Shown here: positions 20,801 to 29,407 of the stretch, in pieces
Position numbering within the stretch: position 1 is the stretch's first letter
Layout of the letters: every line of letters starts with the position of its first letter
Assembly: GCF_029215995.1 (NCBI RefSeq)
Contig: NZ_JAEMVB010000001.1
Location: 124,001-188,000, forward strand
From: Sulfurimonas sp. SAG-AH-194-L11
Lineage (GTDB): Bacteria > Campylobacterota > Campylobacteria > Campylobacterales > Sulfurimonadaceae
DNA: 64,000 bases
Direction of reading: 5' to 3'
The notes under the pieces: model-generated
The model's input: the letters and a program-made list of their open reading frames with translations, nothing else
Database searches by the model: none
What the model was told of the DNA's origin: nothing
Program-made: the position numbers and the translations under genes

Positions 20801-22077
20801 TGAGAACAATTGGGCTTCTTGGTGCAATATCTATCGGTGTAGGTGGTATGGTTGGCGGTGGTATTTTTGCTGTTTTAGGAGAGGCTGTCTCTTTGGCACA
20901 CTCTGCAACTACCTTGGCATTTTTGTTCGCAGGAATCGTGGCACTCCTTACATCATACTCTTATGCAAAACTCTCCGTAGCATACCAAAGCGAGGGAGGA
21001 ACAGTTACTTTTATAGACAAAGGTTTTGGACACAATCTGTTTTCTGGTTCAGTAAATCTTATGTTATGGCTGAGTTATTTAGTTACTATTTCTCTTTATG
21101 CAGTAGCATTTGCCTCGTATGGAGAAACTTTTTTTACGCAGAAGAGTCTATTACTCCATCATGCTCTTATTTCTATAGCAATAGTGTTGCCAGCACTGAT
21201 AAACTTAGTAAGTGCTTCTTTTGTAAGCAAATCAGAGACTTTTATAGTTGTTATAAAAGTTGTTTTGTTAGTTGTTATCATAGTGAGTGGTGCTTCGTAT
21301 GTAGATACAGATAGGTTGGCATTAGGAGAAAATTTTGCTCCTTTATCTGTTGTGGTAGCAGGTATGATTATTTTTGTAGCTTACGAAGGATTTGAACTTA
21401 TTGCAAATGCAGCAGAGGAGATTAAAAATCCTGCAAAAAATCTTCCTCGAGCATTTTATGCTTCTGTTTCGTTTGTTATACTTCTTTATATACTCATAGC
21501 AATTATTAGTGTTGGTACAGTTCCTGAAGCAGAGCTGCTTGAGGCAAAAGATTATGCTCTTGCTATTGCTGCTAAACCTGCCCTTGGAACTATAGGTTTT
21601 ACTATAGTAGCTGTTGCAGCACTTCTTGCAACTTTTTCGGCGATAAATGCAACTATCTACGGAAATGCTCGTTTGGGTTATATCATTGCAACAGAGGGAG
21701 AACTCCCAGGGTTGTTATCAAGAGAGAAGAGAGAAATCCCTTTTATGGGAGTGATTATTACCCTAGCCTTGAGTCTTTTACTTGCAAACAGTATAGATTT
21801 AAACGCCATCGCTATTATTGGAAGTGCTAGTTTTTTACTTATATTTTTTATAGTGAATCTGAGTGCATATAGACTAAGGAAGGAGATAGGTGCTAGAGTT
21901 AGTATTCTTACATTTTCAATAACTGCTACTTTTTGTGCACTTGTAATCTTACTCTATCACACATATAGTTCAAATCCAAATGCTATTATAATTTTCTTTT
22001 TATTTATAGTTATCTCATTTTGTTTTGAATACTTTTATGGTCGATTGATACGAAAAAAAATATTTTTGGAGCAGTAA
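20800..22077 (+). CDS. APC-family amino acid permease
   Basis: A 425-residue membrane protein with about twelve helices. The first helix carries the APC signature GAISIGVGGMVGGGIFAVLGE (about 9-29), where the backbone of the substrate is held; GFELIANAAEEIKNP in the middle is also typical. Substrate unknown, most likely an amino acid or related compound. GTG start overlaps the ruvC stop by one base; the TolC-like gene starts one base after its stop, so it is expressed with both. Confidence 0.88.
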   Translation: MRTIGLLGAISIGVGGMVGGGIFAVLGEAVSLAHSATTLAFLFAGIVALLTSYSYAKLSVAYQSEGGTVTFIDKGFGHNLFSGSVNLMLWLSYLVTISLYAVAFASYGETFFTQKSLLLHHALISIAIVLPALINLVSASFVSKSETFIVVIKVVLLVVIIVSGASYVDTDRLALGENFAPLSVVVAGMIIFVAYEGFELIANAAEEIKNPAKNLPRAFYASVSFVILLYILIAIISVGTVPEAELLEAKDYALAIAAKPALGTIGFTIVAVAALLATFSAINATIYGNARLGYIIATEGELPGLLSREKREIPFMGVIITLALSLLLANSIDLNAIAIIGSASFLLIFFIVNLSAYRLRKEIGARVSILTFSITATFCALVILLYHTYSSNPNAIIIFFLFIVISFCFEYFYGRLIRKKIFLEQ

Positions 22078-22078
22078 A

Positions 22079-23416
22079 TTGAAGTTACTTTTATTACCCT
22101 TTATTCTATTTTTAGGTCTATATGCGGATATTAGCATTGAAGATGCATGGAAAAATGTAGAGTTTAAAAATGATGGCTTAAAAGGTGAGGAGATTGATGT
22201 AAAGCGTGCAGAACTTAAACGAAGTTCCGCAAAGTCTATGTACCTACCATCTATGAGTATTACAGGTTCATATACACATCTATCAGAACCTATAAAAATA
22301 GAAGGTGAGATTGATTTGTCTGCACTTCAAATACCTGGTGTGGGAAGTATTCCTTACTCTTCAGATCTTTCAAAGAAAGATATATTTTTAGCTGACTTAC
22401 ATATTTTATGGCCTCTTTACACAGGCGGACGTATAGATGCTGCTCAAGATATTTTTGTAGCTCAGGTACATGAAGCTAAAGCAAAGCAGGAGATGAAAAA
22501 AGATCTAGAGTTTTTAAAACTTATAAAGTACTACTACGGTGTTGTTGTGAGTGAGTCCCTTTTAAAAACGAGAGAACTAGCAGAGTCAGCACTTGCACTA
22601 CATTATGAGAATGCAAAAAAATTAAAAATTTCAGGACAGATTGCTAATATAGAACTACTAAATGCAGAGGTAAAACTTGACGGGGCTCGTATAGAGACAA
22701 GTAAAGCAAAGCATAAGTATGAGATAGCCTTATCAGCACTCGCAACTGTAATAAAATGCAAAGATAAACCAAACTCTCGGCTCTTTGTAAATGAAATAAT
22801 GCAAGATGAAGAGTACTATAAAACAGAGACAGCAAAGAAGTATGTAGGTTTAGCTATCCTAGATGCAAAAGAGTCTCAAAGTAAGTCTCTTGTGGCTTTA
22901 AAAGAAGCAGCTTGGTATCCAGAAGTAGCAGCATATGGTAATTATAATCTTTACAAGGATGATAGTCCACTTATGCAAACACTTCCAACATGGTTCGCAG
23001 GTGTAATGGTAAAAATCAATCTACTTCAAAGAAAAGATAGAAGCCAAGATGTGCAAGCAGCAGAACTGTTGAGTGCAAAAGTAAAGTATCTTAAAATCCA
23101 AGCAGTAGAAGATTTAAAATTATTAGTTGAGAAAACATATAAAGAGATGTTGAGTGATTATGAAGAGTTTAATGCTTTAAACTCTTCACTTAAACTCTCT
23201 CGTGAAAATTATCGACTTAGAAATATCGCCTTTAAAGAGGGGCTTTCAACTTCGGTAGAACTCGTAGATGCACAGATGTTTTTACTAGGTGCAAAAACCA
23301 AGAGGTTAAATGCAGCATATAACTTTGTACAGAAAGTTTCACAACTTTGTGTTTTAAGTGGAAATAGAGAGATGTTTTTTGATGTGGCACAAAGAAGTGA
23401 GGAGATAAGTCATTAG
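22079..23416 (+). CDS. TolC-family outer membrane efflux protein
   Basis: A 445-residue protein with signal peptide (about 1-16, ending LGLYA) and two long helical repeats of the outer-membrane efflux protein family; LHILWPLYTGGRIDAAQ and GVMVKINLLQRKDRSQDV mark the two strand-to-helix turns. TTG start one base after the permease stop. It probably forms the outer-membrane channel for the HlyD-like protein and the two ABC-2 proteins downstream. Its stop codon lies in the 5' arm of a hairpin that reaches the next ribosome site. Confidence 0.9.
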   Translation: MKLLLLPFILFLGLYADISIEDAWKNVEFKNDGLKGEEIDVKRAELKRSSAKSMYLPSMSITGSYTHLSEPIKIEGEIDLSALQIPGVGSIPYSSDLSKKDIFLADLHILWPLYTGGRIDAAQDIFVAQVHEAKAKQEMKKDLEFLKLIKYYYGVVVSESLLKTRELAESALALHYENAKKLKISGQIANIELLNAEVKLDGARIETSKAKHKYEIALSALATVIKCKDKPNSRLFVNEIMQDEEYYKTETAKKYVGLAILDAKESQSKSLVALKEAAWYPEVAAYGNYNLYKDDSPLMQTLPTWFAGVMVKINLLQRKDRSQDVQAAELLSAKVKYLKIQAVEDLKLLVEKTYKEMLSDYEEFNALNSSLKLSRENYRLRNIAFKEGLSTSVELVDAQMFLLGAKTKRLNAAYNFVQKVSQLCVLSGNREMFFDVAQRSEEISH

Positions 23417-23456
23417 TCAGGTAGAACTCCAAATTGGGCTTCTTTCTGACTAAGGA
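23413..23456 (+). promoter_or_regulatory. Hairpin overlapping the hlyD-like ribosome site
   Basis: TTAGTCAG (23413-23420) pairs with CTGACTAA (23446-23453), with an inner AGAAxTCC/GGGxTTCT stem and AAATT loop. The 5' arm contains the TAG stop of the TolC-like gene; the 3' arm covers the first bases of the AAGGA ribosome site (23452-23456) of the ATG at 23463. A ribosome stopping at the TAG would melt it, suggesting coupled translation. Confidence 0.55.
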
Positions 23457-23462
23457 CTTAAG

Positions 23463-24440
23463 ATGAAAGATAAATTAATATATATTGTAATGGCGTTTGT
23501 GTTAGCGTTAGTTGTTTGGGTGAGTTATACATTTTATGAAGCATATGAGCCAAAACAGATAGTACTTCAAGGTGAGATAGATGCAGAGTCTTATAGTATA
23601 TCTTCAAAACTTCCTGGTCGCATAAGTGAAATATTTGTCAAAAAAGGTGACTATGTTGAAGTAGGTGATACGATATTTAGTATAAGTTCACCAGAGGTAC
23701 AAGCAAAACTAGCACAAGCAAAAGCAGCATTAGATGCAGCAGGTGCTCAAAAAATTCAGGCAAATAATGGAGCAAGAAAAGAACAAATACAAGCAGCACA
23801 TGATCAGTGGCAAAAGGCAAAAGCTGCCGAGGAGTTAATGTATACAACTTACCAGCGAATACAAACACTCTATGATGAGGGTGTAGTATCAGAGCAAAAA
23901 CGTGATGAAGTTTTTACAAAGTACAAGGCAGCAAAATATACATCTAATGCAGCTTTGCAGATGGCTGTGATGGCTAAAGAGGGAGCACGCTACGAGGTGA
24001 TAGATGCAGCAGATGCACAAGAGAGAGTCTATGCTGCAAAAGTTGATGAAGTGAATGCCTATATAGATGAGATAATAGCTCATTCATTTCATGAGGGCGA
24101 GGTGAGTCAGGTACTCATTCACTCAGGAGAATTAGCACCTACGGGTTTCCCTGTTGTTAGTATCATAGATATAAAGGATGCATGGGCAAAGTTTGCAGTA
24201 CGTGAAGATTACTTAAAAGAGTTTGTAAAGGGTAAAGTCTTTAAGGCAAAGATTCCTGCTCTTGGGAGTGGCATTTATGAGTTTAAAGTAAGCAATATTG
24301 CTGTCATGGGTTCATTCGCAACTTGGAGAGCAACCGAGAGTGGAAAAGCTTATGATATGAAAAGTTTTGAAGTTGAACTTCGTCCTCTTAAAGTTATACA
24401 TGATTTAAGAGTTGGTATGAGTGTTTTATTAGAGTTGTAG
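23463..24440 (+). CDS. HlyD-family membrane fusion (adaptor) protein
   Basis: A 325-residue adaptor with one N-terminal membrane helix (about 5-24), a biotinyl/lipoyl-like half motif (SSKLPGRISEIFVKKGDYVEVG, split over 48-70), a long Ala/Gln/Lys-rich coiled-coil hairpin (about 78-190), the second half lipoyl motif (SFHEGEVSQVLIHSGE) and a beta-barrel domain. It should link the inner-membrane ABC-2 proteins to the TolC-like channel. Closest in layout to YbhG/YhiI-type adaptors. Confidence 0.9.
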   Translation: MKDKLIYIVMAFVLALVVWVSYTFYEAYEPKQIVLQGEIDAESYSISSKLPGRISEIFVKKGDYVEVGDTIFSISSPEVQAKLAQAKAALDAAGAQKIQANNGARKEQIQAAHDQWQKAKAAEELMYTTYQRIQTLYDEGVVSEQKRDEVFTKYKAAKYTSNAALQMAVMAKEGARYEVIDAADAQERVYAAKVDEVNAYIDEIIAHSFHEGEVSQVLIHSGELAPTGFPVVSIIDIKDAWAKFAVREDYLKEFVKGKVFKAKIPALGSGIYEFKVSNIAVMGSFATWRATESGKAYDMKSFEVELRPLKVIHDLRVGMSVLLEL

Positions 24441-24444
24441 GCTT

Positions 24445-25557
24445 ATGATTAAAATCTTAAATCGTGCATTTCTTGGGGAGTTACAAGAGATAAAAAATTC
24501 TTGGTATAAACTTTCTCTACTTATATTTTTTCCTATCTTAAGTTTTGCATTGCTTGTGAGTATTTTTTATTCTGGTGTAGCTACTAAACTTCCTATAGTG
24601 GTAGTAGATAATGACAGGAGCGATTTTTCTTCACAGCTTCTTTTTAATATAAATGCTTCACCTACTCTTGATATCAAATATAAAATGCTTGATACCCGCT
24701 CGGGAGTAAATAGGATAAAGTCTAATGATGCTTATGCACTTTTAGTGATTCCTAAAGATTTTGAAAAAGATACACTTTTAGGTCTACGACCTCAGGTGAC
24801 ATTGATGCTAAACACACAGTTTGTACTGATTGCAAAGATGATTAAAGCCTCTGTATTTGAAACAGTAGCTAGCTCTTCTGCCGAAGTTGAGTATGTAAAA
24901 AGTCTCAAAAAGAAAGAACCTATTTTACTTCAAGTTACACCTTTTTACAACACTTATAAAAACTATTTTTTATTTCTTATCTCTGCATTGCTGCCTGCTA
25001 TTTGGCAGATATTTATAGTGATAGCAACTATAGTGAGTTTTGGTACACTTTTTAAGGAAAAAAAGGAGAAAAAGTTTTTCTCACAAGAACATCTTTTTAT
25101 GAGTATAGTAGGAAAACTTCTACCATACACTGTAGTCTACACATTTATGGGAATATTTATTTTGTTATATATTTACGGGACACAAGGCTGGGTGTTTCAA
25201 GGTTCTTACTCTCTTATGTTTTTAGCAGTTTTTCTTACTGTTATAGCATATCAAGCTGTAGCCTTACTCCTGTTTGTTATAGGTTTTGATTATGCAAGAA
25301 GCTTGAGCCTTGGTGCTCTCTACACAGCTCCCGCATTTGCTTTTTTAGGTGTTACCTTTCCTGTGAGTGATATGAACTCTTTTGCTCTTTTTTGGAGGGA
25401 TTTATTACCGATAGCACACTATATTGAAATTCAAATCTCTCAGTCAAACTATGGAGCAAATCTATTTATTGAGAGAGAGGAACTGTTTTATCTCTTTGCA
25501 TTCAGTTTTCTTTTTATTCCTGTATATTTTCGCTTTAAGAGCAGGTTGTCTCTATGA
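24445..25557 (+). CDS. ABC-2 type transporter permease, first copy
   Basis: A 370-residue membrane protein: one N-terminal helix (about 20-45), a large external domain (about 50-170, with VVDNDRSDFSSQL), then five helices to the end, the ABC-2 (YbhS/YbhR-like) topology. The last four bases overlap the next permease (ATGA). No ATP-binding subunit is encoded anywhere in this operon, so energy must come from an ATPase elsewhere or the pair works differently. Confidence 0.87.
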   Translation: MIKILNRAFLGELQEIKNSWYKLSLLIFFPILSFALLVSIFYSGVATKLPIVVVDNDRSDFSSQLLFNINASPTLDIKYKMLDTRSGVNRIKSNDAYALLVIPKDFEKDTLLGLRPQVTLMLNTQFVLIAKMIKASVFETVASSSAEVEYVKSLKKKEPILLQVTPFYNTYKNYFLFLISALLPAIWQIFIVIATIVSFGTLFKEKKEKKFFSQEHLFMSIVGKLLPYTVVYTFMGIFILLYIYGTQGWVFQGSYSLMFLAVFLTVIAYQAVALLLFVIGFDYARSLSLGALYTAPAFAFLGVTFPVSDMNSFALFWRDLLPIAHYIEIQISQSNYGANLFIEREELFYLFAFSFLFIPVYFRFKSRLSL

Positions 25558-26720
25558 GTTTTTTTAATGTACTTAGAGGAGAAGCTAAACTTATCTTTAG
25601 TGATATTGCTATAGTTTTAACAATTATAGGAGGTGTAGTTTTGTACTCCTTCTTATATCCGCAACCTTATGGCAAACAGAGTGTGAGTAGTTTGCATGTT
25701 AGTGTAGTTGACTTAGATAGAAGTGATGTCTCTCGTCAAATAATTTATGAGTTAAATGCGACACCACAAGTTGATGTAGTGAGAGTTGATGTCAGTAAGA
25801 GAGATGCACTAGAGGCTTTAGAAAAAAAAGAGCTTAAGGCGGTTGTTATTATTCCTGCACACTTTAAACGCGACCTAGCACTTTTAAAAAGCCCTACTAT
25901 AGCTTTAGGAGTAGATAGTTCTTACTTTCTCATATACGGAGCTGTTTTAGAGGGGGCTATGAAGTCTGTAATGACATACTCAACGAAGATAAAAGTAGTA
26001 AATCTTTTAAAATCACAAGTACCAATAAGTAAGGCCAAAACTTCCTCTTCTGCTTACTCTCTTAAGACTATTAACCTTTTTAATAAAGAGAATAGTTATA
26101 CTCAGTATGTAGTTCCCGCTGTGTTTATTCTTATCTTGCAGCAGACATTGCTTATAGGTTTGGGGATACTTGGTGGTGGAGTAAATGAAGGCTTACGAGA
26201 TAAAAAGTATCTACATTATGGGAGTGCTAAAACTTGGTATGTCATCCTATCTCGTTATCTTATTTTTGGTCTTATCTTTTTTGTACATATGCTTTTTTAT
26301 TTTGGTTTTTCTTATAAGGTTTTTGAGATTACTCATTTAGCATTGAGAAGTGAACTACTTGCTTTTGGTGTTATATTTTTGTTAGCTGTTATGGCCTTGG
26401 GTACTTTTTTAGGTTCTTTATTTCGTTCAAGAGAGATAGCAACACCTATTGTTCTTTTCTCATCTCTACCACTCGTTTTTAGTGTTGGATTTATTTGGCC
26501 ACTTGAGGCAATACCTAGTTTTATACATTATCTTTCTTATATTTCACCATCTACACCGGCGATAATGGGCTTTTTAAAGTTAAACCAGATGGGTGCTAGT
26601 TTGAGTATGGTTGTAGATGAAATATTCATTTTATTGATTCAAGCTATATTTTATACTATTTTTGGGTATTATATAATAAATACAAATAAACAAAAGTTTG
26701 TAAAAAACCAACAGCAATAA
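25554..26720 (+). CDS. ABC-2 type transporter permease, second copy
   Basis: A 388-residue paralogue of the preceding permease, with the same topology (N-terminal helix, external domain with VVDLDRSDVSRQI, five C-terminal helices) and the same ABC-2 family. Together they probably form the membrane heterodimer of a tripartite exporter. The C-terminal coding end (FYTIFGYY, DNA 26650-26672) has a near-copy at 28134-28156, beyond the next gene, pointing to a past rearrangement. Confidence 0.87.
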   Translation: MSFFNVLRGEAKLIFSDIAIVLTIIGGVVLYSFLYPQPYGKQSVSSLHVSVVDLDRSDVSRQIIYELNATPQVDVVRVDVSKRDALEALEKKELKAVVIIPAHFKRDLALLKSPTIALGVDSSYFLIYGAVLEGAMKSVMTYSTKIKVVNLLKSQVPISKAKTSSSAYSLKTINLFNKENSYTQYVVPAVFILILQQTLLIGLGILGGGVNEGLRDKKYLHYGSAKTWYVILSRYLIFGLIFFVHMLFYFGFSYKVFEITHLALRSELLAFGVIFLLAVMALGTFLGSLFRSREIATPIVLFSSLPLVFSVGFIWPLEAIPSFIHYLSYISPSTPAIMGFLKLNQMGASLSMVVDEIFILLIQAIFYTIFGYYIINTNKQKFVKNQQQ

Positions 26721-26731
26721 AGGAATTGATT

Positions 26732-28120
26732 GTGGCAAAGCTATTAATTATTGAAGATTCAAAGATGTTGTGTAGAGTTTTTGATGACCTTTTAACAAAA
26801 TATACAGACTTTGATTTTGATATTGTCGAAACTTATAAAGATACTCAAAAGGCTCTTTCTACAAGAAGATATGAGTTTGCAGTAGCCGATATGAATCTTC
26901 CTGATGCTAGAAATGGTGAAGTAATAGCACTGTTAAACAGACATAATATTGCACCTATTGTTTTTACTGGTATATTTAGTGAAGAGTTTAGAGAAGGTTT
27001 TGAGACAGCAAATATTGTAGATTATGTTCTTAAAGAACGATATGAAAATATTACTTATGTCATTGAAAAGTTAAAACAGTTAGTGGCTAACAAACTTAAA
27101 ACTATTTTAGTTGTTGATGATTCCGTCCTATACAGTAACTACTTAAAACAAAACCTCCTTATCCATAACTTTAAAGTAATTATGGCTTCTAATGGACAAC
27201 AAGCACTTGAGCGTTTAGAAGCACACCCTGAAATTGAACTCCTTATAACTGACTACCATATGCCTATAATGGATGGTTTAGAGTTGGTGAGAAAAATTAG
27301 AAAAAAAAGAACTAAAAAAGAGTTGAGTGTACTTATTTTAACATCAGATACAAACTCTTACACAACGAGTAAATTTTTAAAAGAGGGTGCAAATGACTAT
27401 ATAACAAAACCTTTTTCACGTGATGAATTTTATGCAAGAATTTATCAAAATATTGATACAGTAGAACTTTTTTCTGCAATGCAATCTAATTTTGATGGAG
27501 ATATCATTAATCTGCTCTCTGAAGTAACTGAGTTTAAAAGTGCTGAAACATCTTCTCATATAAGACGGATACGTGAATATACTTATATCTTATCTAAACT
27601 TTCAGGTATGTTTGAAGAGGAAGCTAAGATGGTAGCTAAAATGTCAACAATGCACGATATAGGTAAAATTACTACTCCTGATATAATTCTTTGTAAGGCA
27701 GGAAAATTGACAGAAGATGAGTTTGAAATAATGAAAGAACATGCTGCTAATGGACAAAAAATACTCTCTAAAGGTTTTTATCATAATCCATCTGTAAGTA
27801 AGGTAGCAGAGGAGATAGCACTCTCTCATCATGAAAAATGGGATGGAACAGGATACCCGCATGGACTCAAAGCACAAGAGATACCTATATCAGCAAGGAT
27901 TGTAGGCTTGGTAGATGTTTTTGATGCTTTAGTAAACAAGAGAGTTTATAAGGCAGCATGGAATGTAGAAAAAGTATTTGAATTTATTCAAGAGCATTCA
28001 GGTACACATTTCGATCCTAAACTAGTAAAGCTTTTTTTAGAAAATAGAGAATGTTTTATGAATATTGTTAAAAAATATAAGGATAATGTAGAAGATGGAT
28101 ACTGTAAGATAAGTTCTTAA
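26732..28120 (+). CDS. Dual-receiver response regulator with HD-GYP phosphodiesterase domain
   Basis: A 462-residue protein. REC1 (about 1-118) has LLIIEDS, VADMNLP, VFTGIF and VLKE; REC2 (about 128-245) has LVVDDS, LITDYHMP, ILTSD and ITKPF, so both receivers keep their key residues. The HD-GYP domain (about 270-440) has HDIGKI, HHEKWDGTGYP and DVFDALVNKR, an intact cyclic di-GMP phosphodiesterase signature. I chose the GTG at 26732 because AGGA at 26721-26724 is spaced 7 bp from it; the TTG at 26726 is too close. No kinase is adjacent. Flanking permease-end copies suggest it entered this place secondarily. Confidence 0.88.
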   Translation: MAKLLIIEDSKMLCRVFDDLLTKYTDFDFDIVETYKDTQKALSTRRYEFAVADMNLPDARNGEVIALLNRHNIAPIVFTGIFSEEFREGFETANIVDYVLKERYENITYVIEKLKQLVANKLKTILVVDDSVLYSNYLKQNLLIHNFKVIMASNGQQALERLEAHPEIELLITDYHMPIMDGLELVRKIRKKRTKKELSVLILTSDTNSYTTSKFLKEGANDYITKPFSRDEFYARIYQNIDTVELFSAMQSNFDGDIINLLSEVTEFKSAETSSHIRRIREYTYILSKLSGMFEEEAKMVAKMSTMHDIGKITTPDIILCKAGKLTEDEFEIMKEHAANGQKILSKGFYHNPSVSKVAEEIALSHHEKWDGTGYPHGLKAQEIPISARIVGLVDVFDALVNKRVYKAAWNVEKVFEFIQEHSGTHFDPKLVKLFLENRECFMNIVKKYKDNVEDGYCKISS

Positions 28121-28182
28121 AATAAGAGTACTATTTATACTATTTTAGGGTATTATTTCACAAACAAAAAGAGGAAAAAGAT
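28121..28182 (+). pseudogene. Remnant of ABC-2 permease 3' end
   Basis: Bases 28134-28156 match 26650-26672 in the permease at 22 of 23 positions. Read in frame after the HD-GYP stop, the segment gives [18 protein letters not shown], like the permease tail AIFYTIFGYYIINTNKQK. It looks like the displaced or duplicated end of that gene, now the leader of ppnP. Confidence 0.5.
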
Positions 28183-28497
28183 ATGTCAAAATTTGAAAAT
28201 GTAACAGCTGTAAAAAAAGCAAATATTTATTATGATGGAAAAGTAACTTCAAGAACTTTAGAGTTTGCAGATGGAACGATTAAGTCTTTAGGAATTATGC
28301 TTCCAGGTGAGTACACTTTTGGTACAAATGAAGCAGAGATTATGGAGATAATGAGTGGTGAACTTGATATTAAACTTCCAGGAGAAGAGTGGAAAACATT
28401 AAAGACTCCAGAGACTTTTAATGTCCCTGCAAATGCATCATTTGATCTTAAAATTAAAACACCAACAGACTACTGCTGCTCTTATATTAAGGGCTAA
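28183..28497 (+). CDS. ppnP: Pyrimidine/purine nucleoside phosphorylase PpnP
   Basis: A 104-residue single-domain cupin-like protein of the PpnP (formerly DUF1255) family, which phosphorolyses several nucleosides to base and ribose-1-phosphate. Family landmarks: [38 protein letters not shown] and [12 protein letters not shown]. Full length for the family. AGAGGAAAAAG site before the ATG. The TAA stop lies in the loop of the first of five hairpins that separate it from trxC. Confidence 0.93.
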   Translation: MSKFENVTAVKKANIYYDGKVTSRTLEFADGTIKSLGIMLPGEYTFGTNEAEIMEIMSGELDIKLPGEEWKTLKTPETFNVPANASFDLKIKTPTDYCCSYIKG

Positions 28498-28591
28498 AGC
28501 CCAGCTTAGAAAAGAACTAAATTCTTTTCTGTCAAGACTAAAGTCTTACTTACAAAACAAATAAATTGTTTTGTGCAAGGGCTAAAGCTCT
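28491..28591. terminator. Array of five tandem hairpins with TAAA loops between ppnP and trxC
   Basis: Five consecutive perfect or near-perfect hairpins: GGGC/GCCC (28491-28502), AGAAAAGAA/TTCTTTTCT (28508-28530), AAGAC/GTCTT (28534-28547), ACAAAACAA/TTGTTTTGT (28552-28574), AGGGC/GCTCT (28578-28591). Stems differ, but every loop contains TAAA, four of five preceded by C. They fill the space between two convergent genes and take in both stop codons. Probably a two-way terminator or RNA-stabilising element. Confidence 0.8.
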
Positions 28592-29012
28592 AATCAAACT
28601 GCTGAACTAACTGTTTTAGACTTCTCTCATCGAGTGCTCCACTTACACGCTTTACCTCTTTACCATTTTGAAAGACAACAAGTGTAGGAATACTACGAAT
28701 ACTCATTCTCGCACCTAAATTTTGCTGATCTTCTGTGTTTACCTTACAAAAGAGTGCTTTGAGAGGAAAATCTTTTGCGGTTTTAAGAAATGTAGGGCCA
28801 AACATCTTACATGGACCACACCAAGGTGCCCAGAAGTCAACAATGACAACAGGCTCACTATTGATTACTACTTCATCAAAATTTGTCTCTGTGAGTTCTA
28901 TAGGGTTGGTATCCAAAAGAGATTTTTTACATTTTCCACAATTTGCTTTTTTATAAGTTTCTTTTTTAGGTACATTATTTACTGCGAGGCAGTGTGGACA
29001 GACTACTCTCAT
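28590..29012 (-). CDS. trxC: Thioredoxin 2 (TrxC type)
   Basis: A 140-residue thioredoxin with N-terminal zinc ribbon: CPHC (about 5-8) and CGKC (about 25-28), then a thioredoxin fold with active site WAPWCGPCKM (about 60-69) and the cis-Pro segment RSIPTLVVF. Reduces protein disulfides in the cytoplasm; TrxC-type proteins can feed ribonucleotide reductase. It is the last gene of the run nrdA - unknown - fliW - trxC, its start overlapping the fliW stop by four bases. Confidence 0.93.
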   Translation of the reverse strand: MRVVCPHCLAVNNVPKKETYKKANCGKCKKSLLDTNPIELTETNFDEVVINSEPVVIVDFWAPWCGPCKMFGPTFLKTAKDFPLKALFCKVNTEDQQNLGARMSIRSIPTLVVFQNGKEVKRVSGALDERSLKQLVQQFD

Positions 29013-29398
29013 GATTGCTCCTTAAATGAGTGTATAGTTTCAGTCATTCCAAAATCAGGATATTTTCTTGGTTCAAGAACAACTTGCGCAAGTTTCTTAT
29101 TATCATTATTGATAACAATAGGTGCTAAAAAGTTTATATATGAATTTTCAATAGGCTTTTGCAAGATTAAAATATTATATACACTAAGGCTAGATTTCTC
29201 GGTGATGTTTAAAAGTATCTTTATATCGACAGGAATTTCAAAAGAGTATTCTCTTAGTGCATAAGGATTTACAATCGTAAAAGTTATATTATCATTTTGG
29301 GTATCTTGTAGTCTTGAAAATAGAGAATCTATTTCAGTGATAGTAACTGTATGTGTGTCAGGAAATCCTAACAGTTCACCACGAACATCATAACTCAT
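29009..29398 (-). CDS. fliW: Flagellar assembly factor FliW
   Basis: A 129-residue protein of the FliW family, which binds flagellin and the translational repressor CsrA and so ties flagellin synthesis to export. Recognisable parts: GELLGFPDTHTVTI, FTIVNPYALREYSFEIP, and ENSYINFLAPIVIN near the C-terminus. csrA is not in the window; flagellin is at 58661. Coupled by ATGA to trxC and 9 bp behind the unknown gene. Its presence in an nrdA-trxC operon is unusual. Confidence 0.9.
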   Translation of the reverse strand: MSYDVRGELLGFPDTHTVTITEIDSLFSRLQDTQNDNITFTIVNPYALREYSFEIPVDIKILLNITEKSSLSVYNILILQKPIENSYINFLAPIVINNDNKKLAQVVLEPRKYPDFGMTETIHSFKEQS

Positions 29399-29407
29399 TG
29401 TAGTCCT

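Noticed and set aside
28491-28591. CRISPR-like array
   Set aside because: The repeated element is a short loop within varying hairpins; there is no constant repeat/unique spacer pattern and no cas gene.
28722-29264. Open frame of 180 codons on plus across trxC and fliW
   Set aside because: Opposite strand of two well-identified genes; Cys/Phe/Ile-rich shadow.
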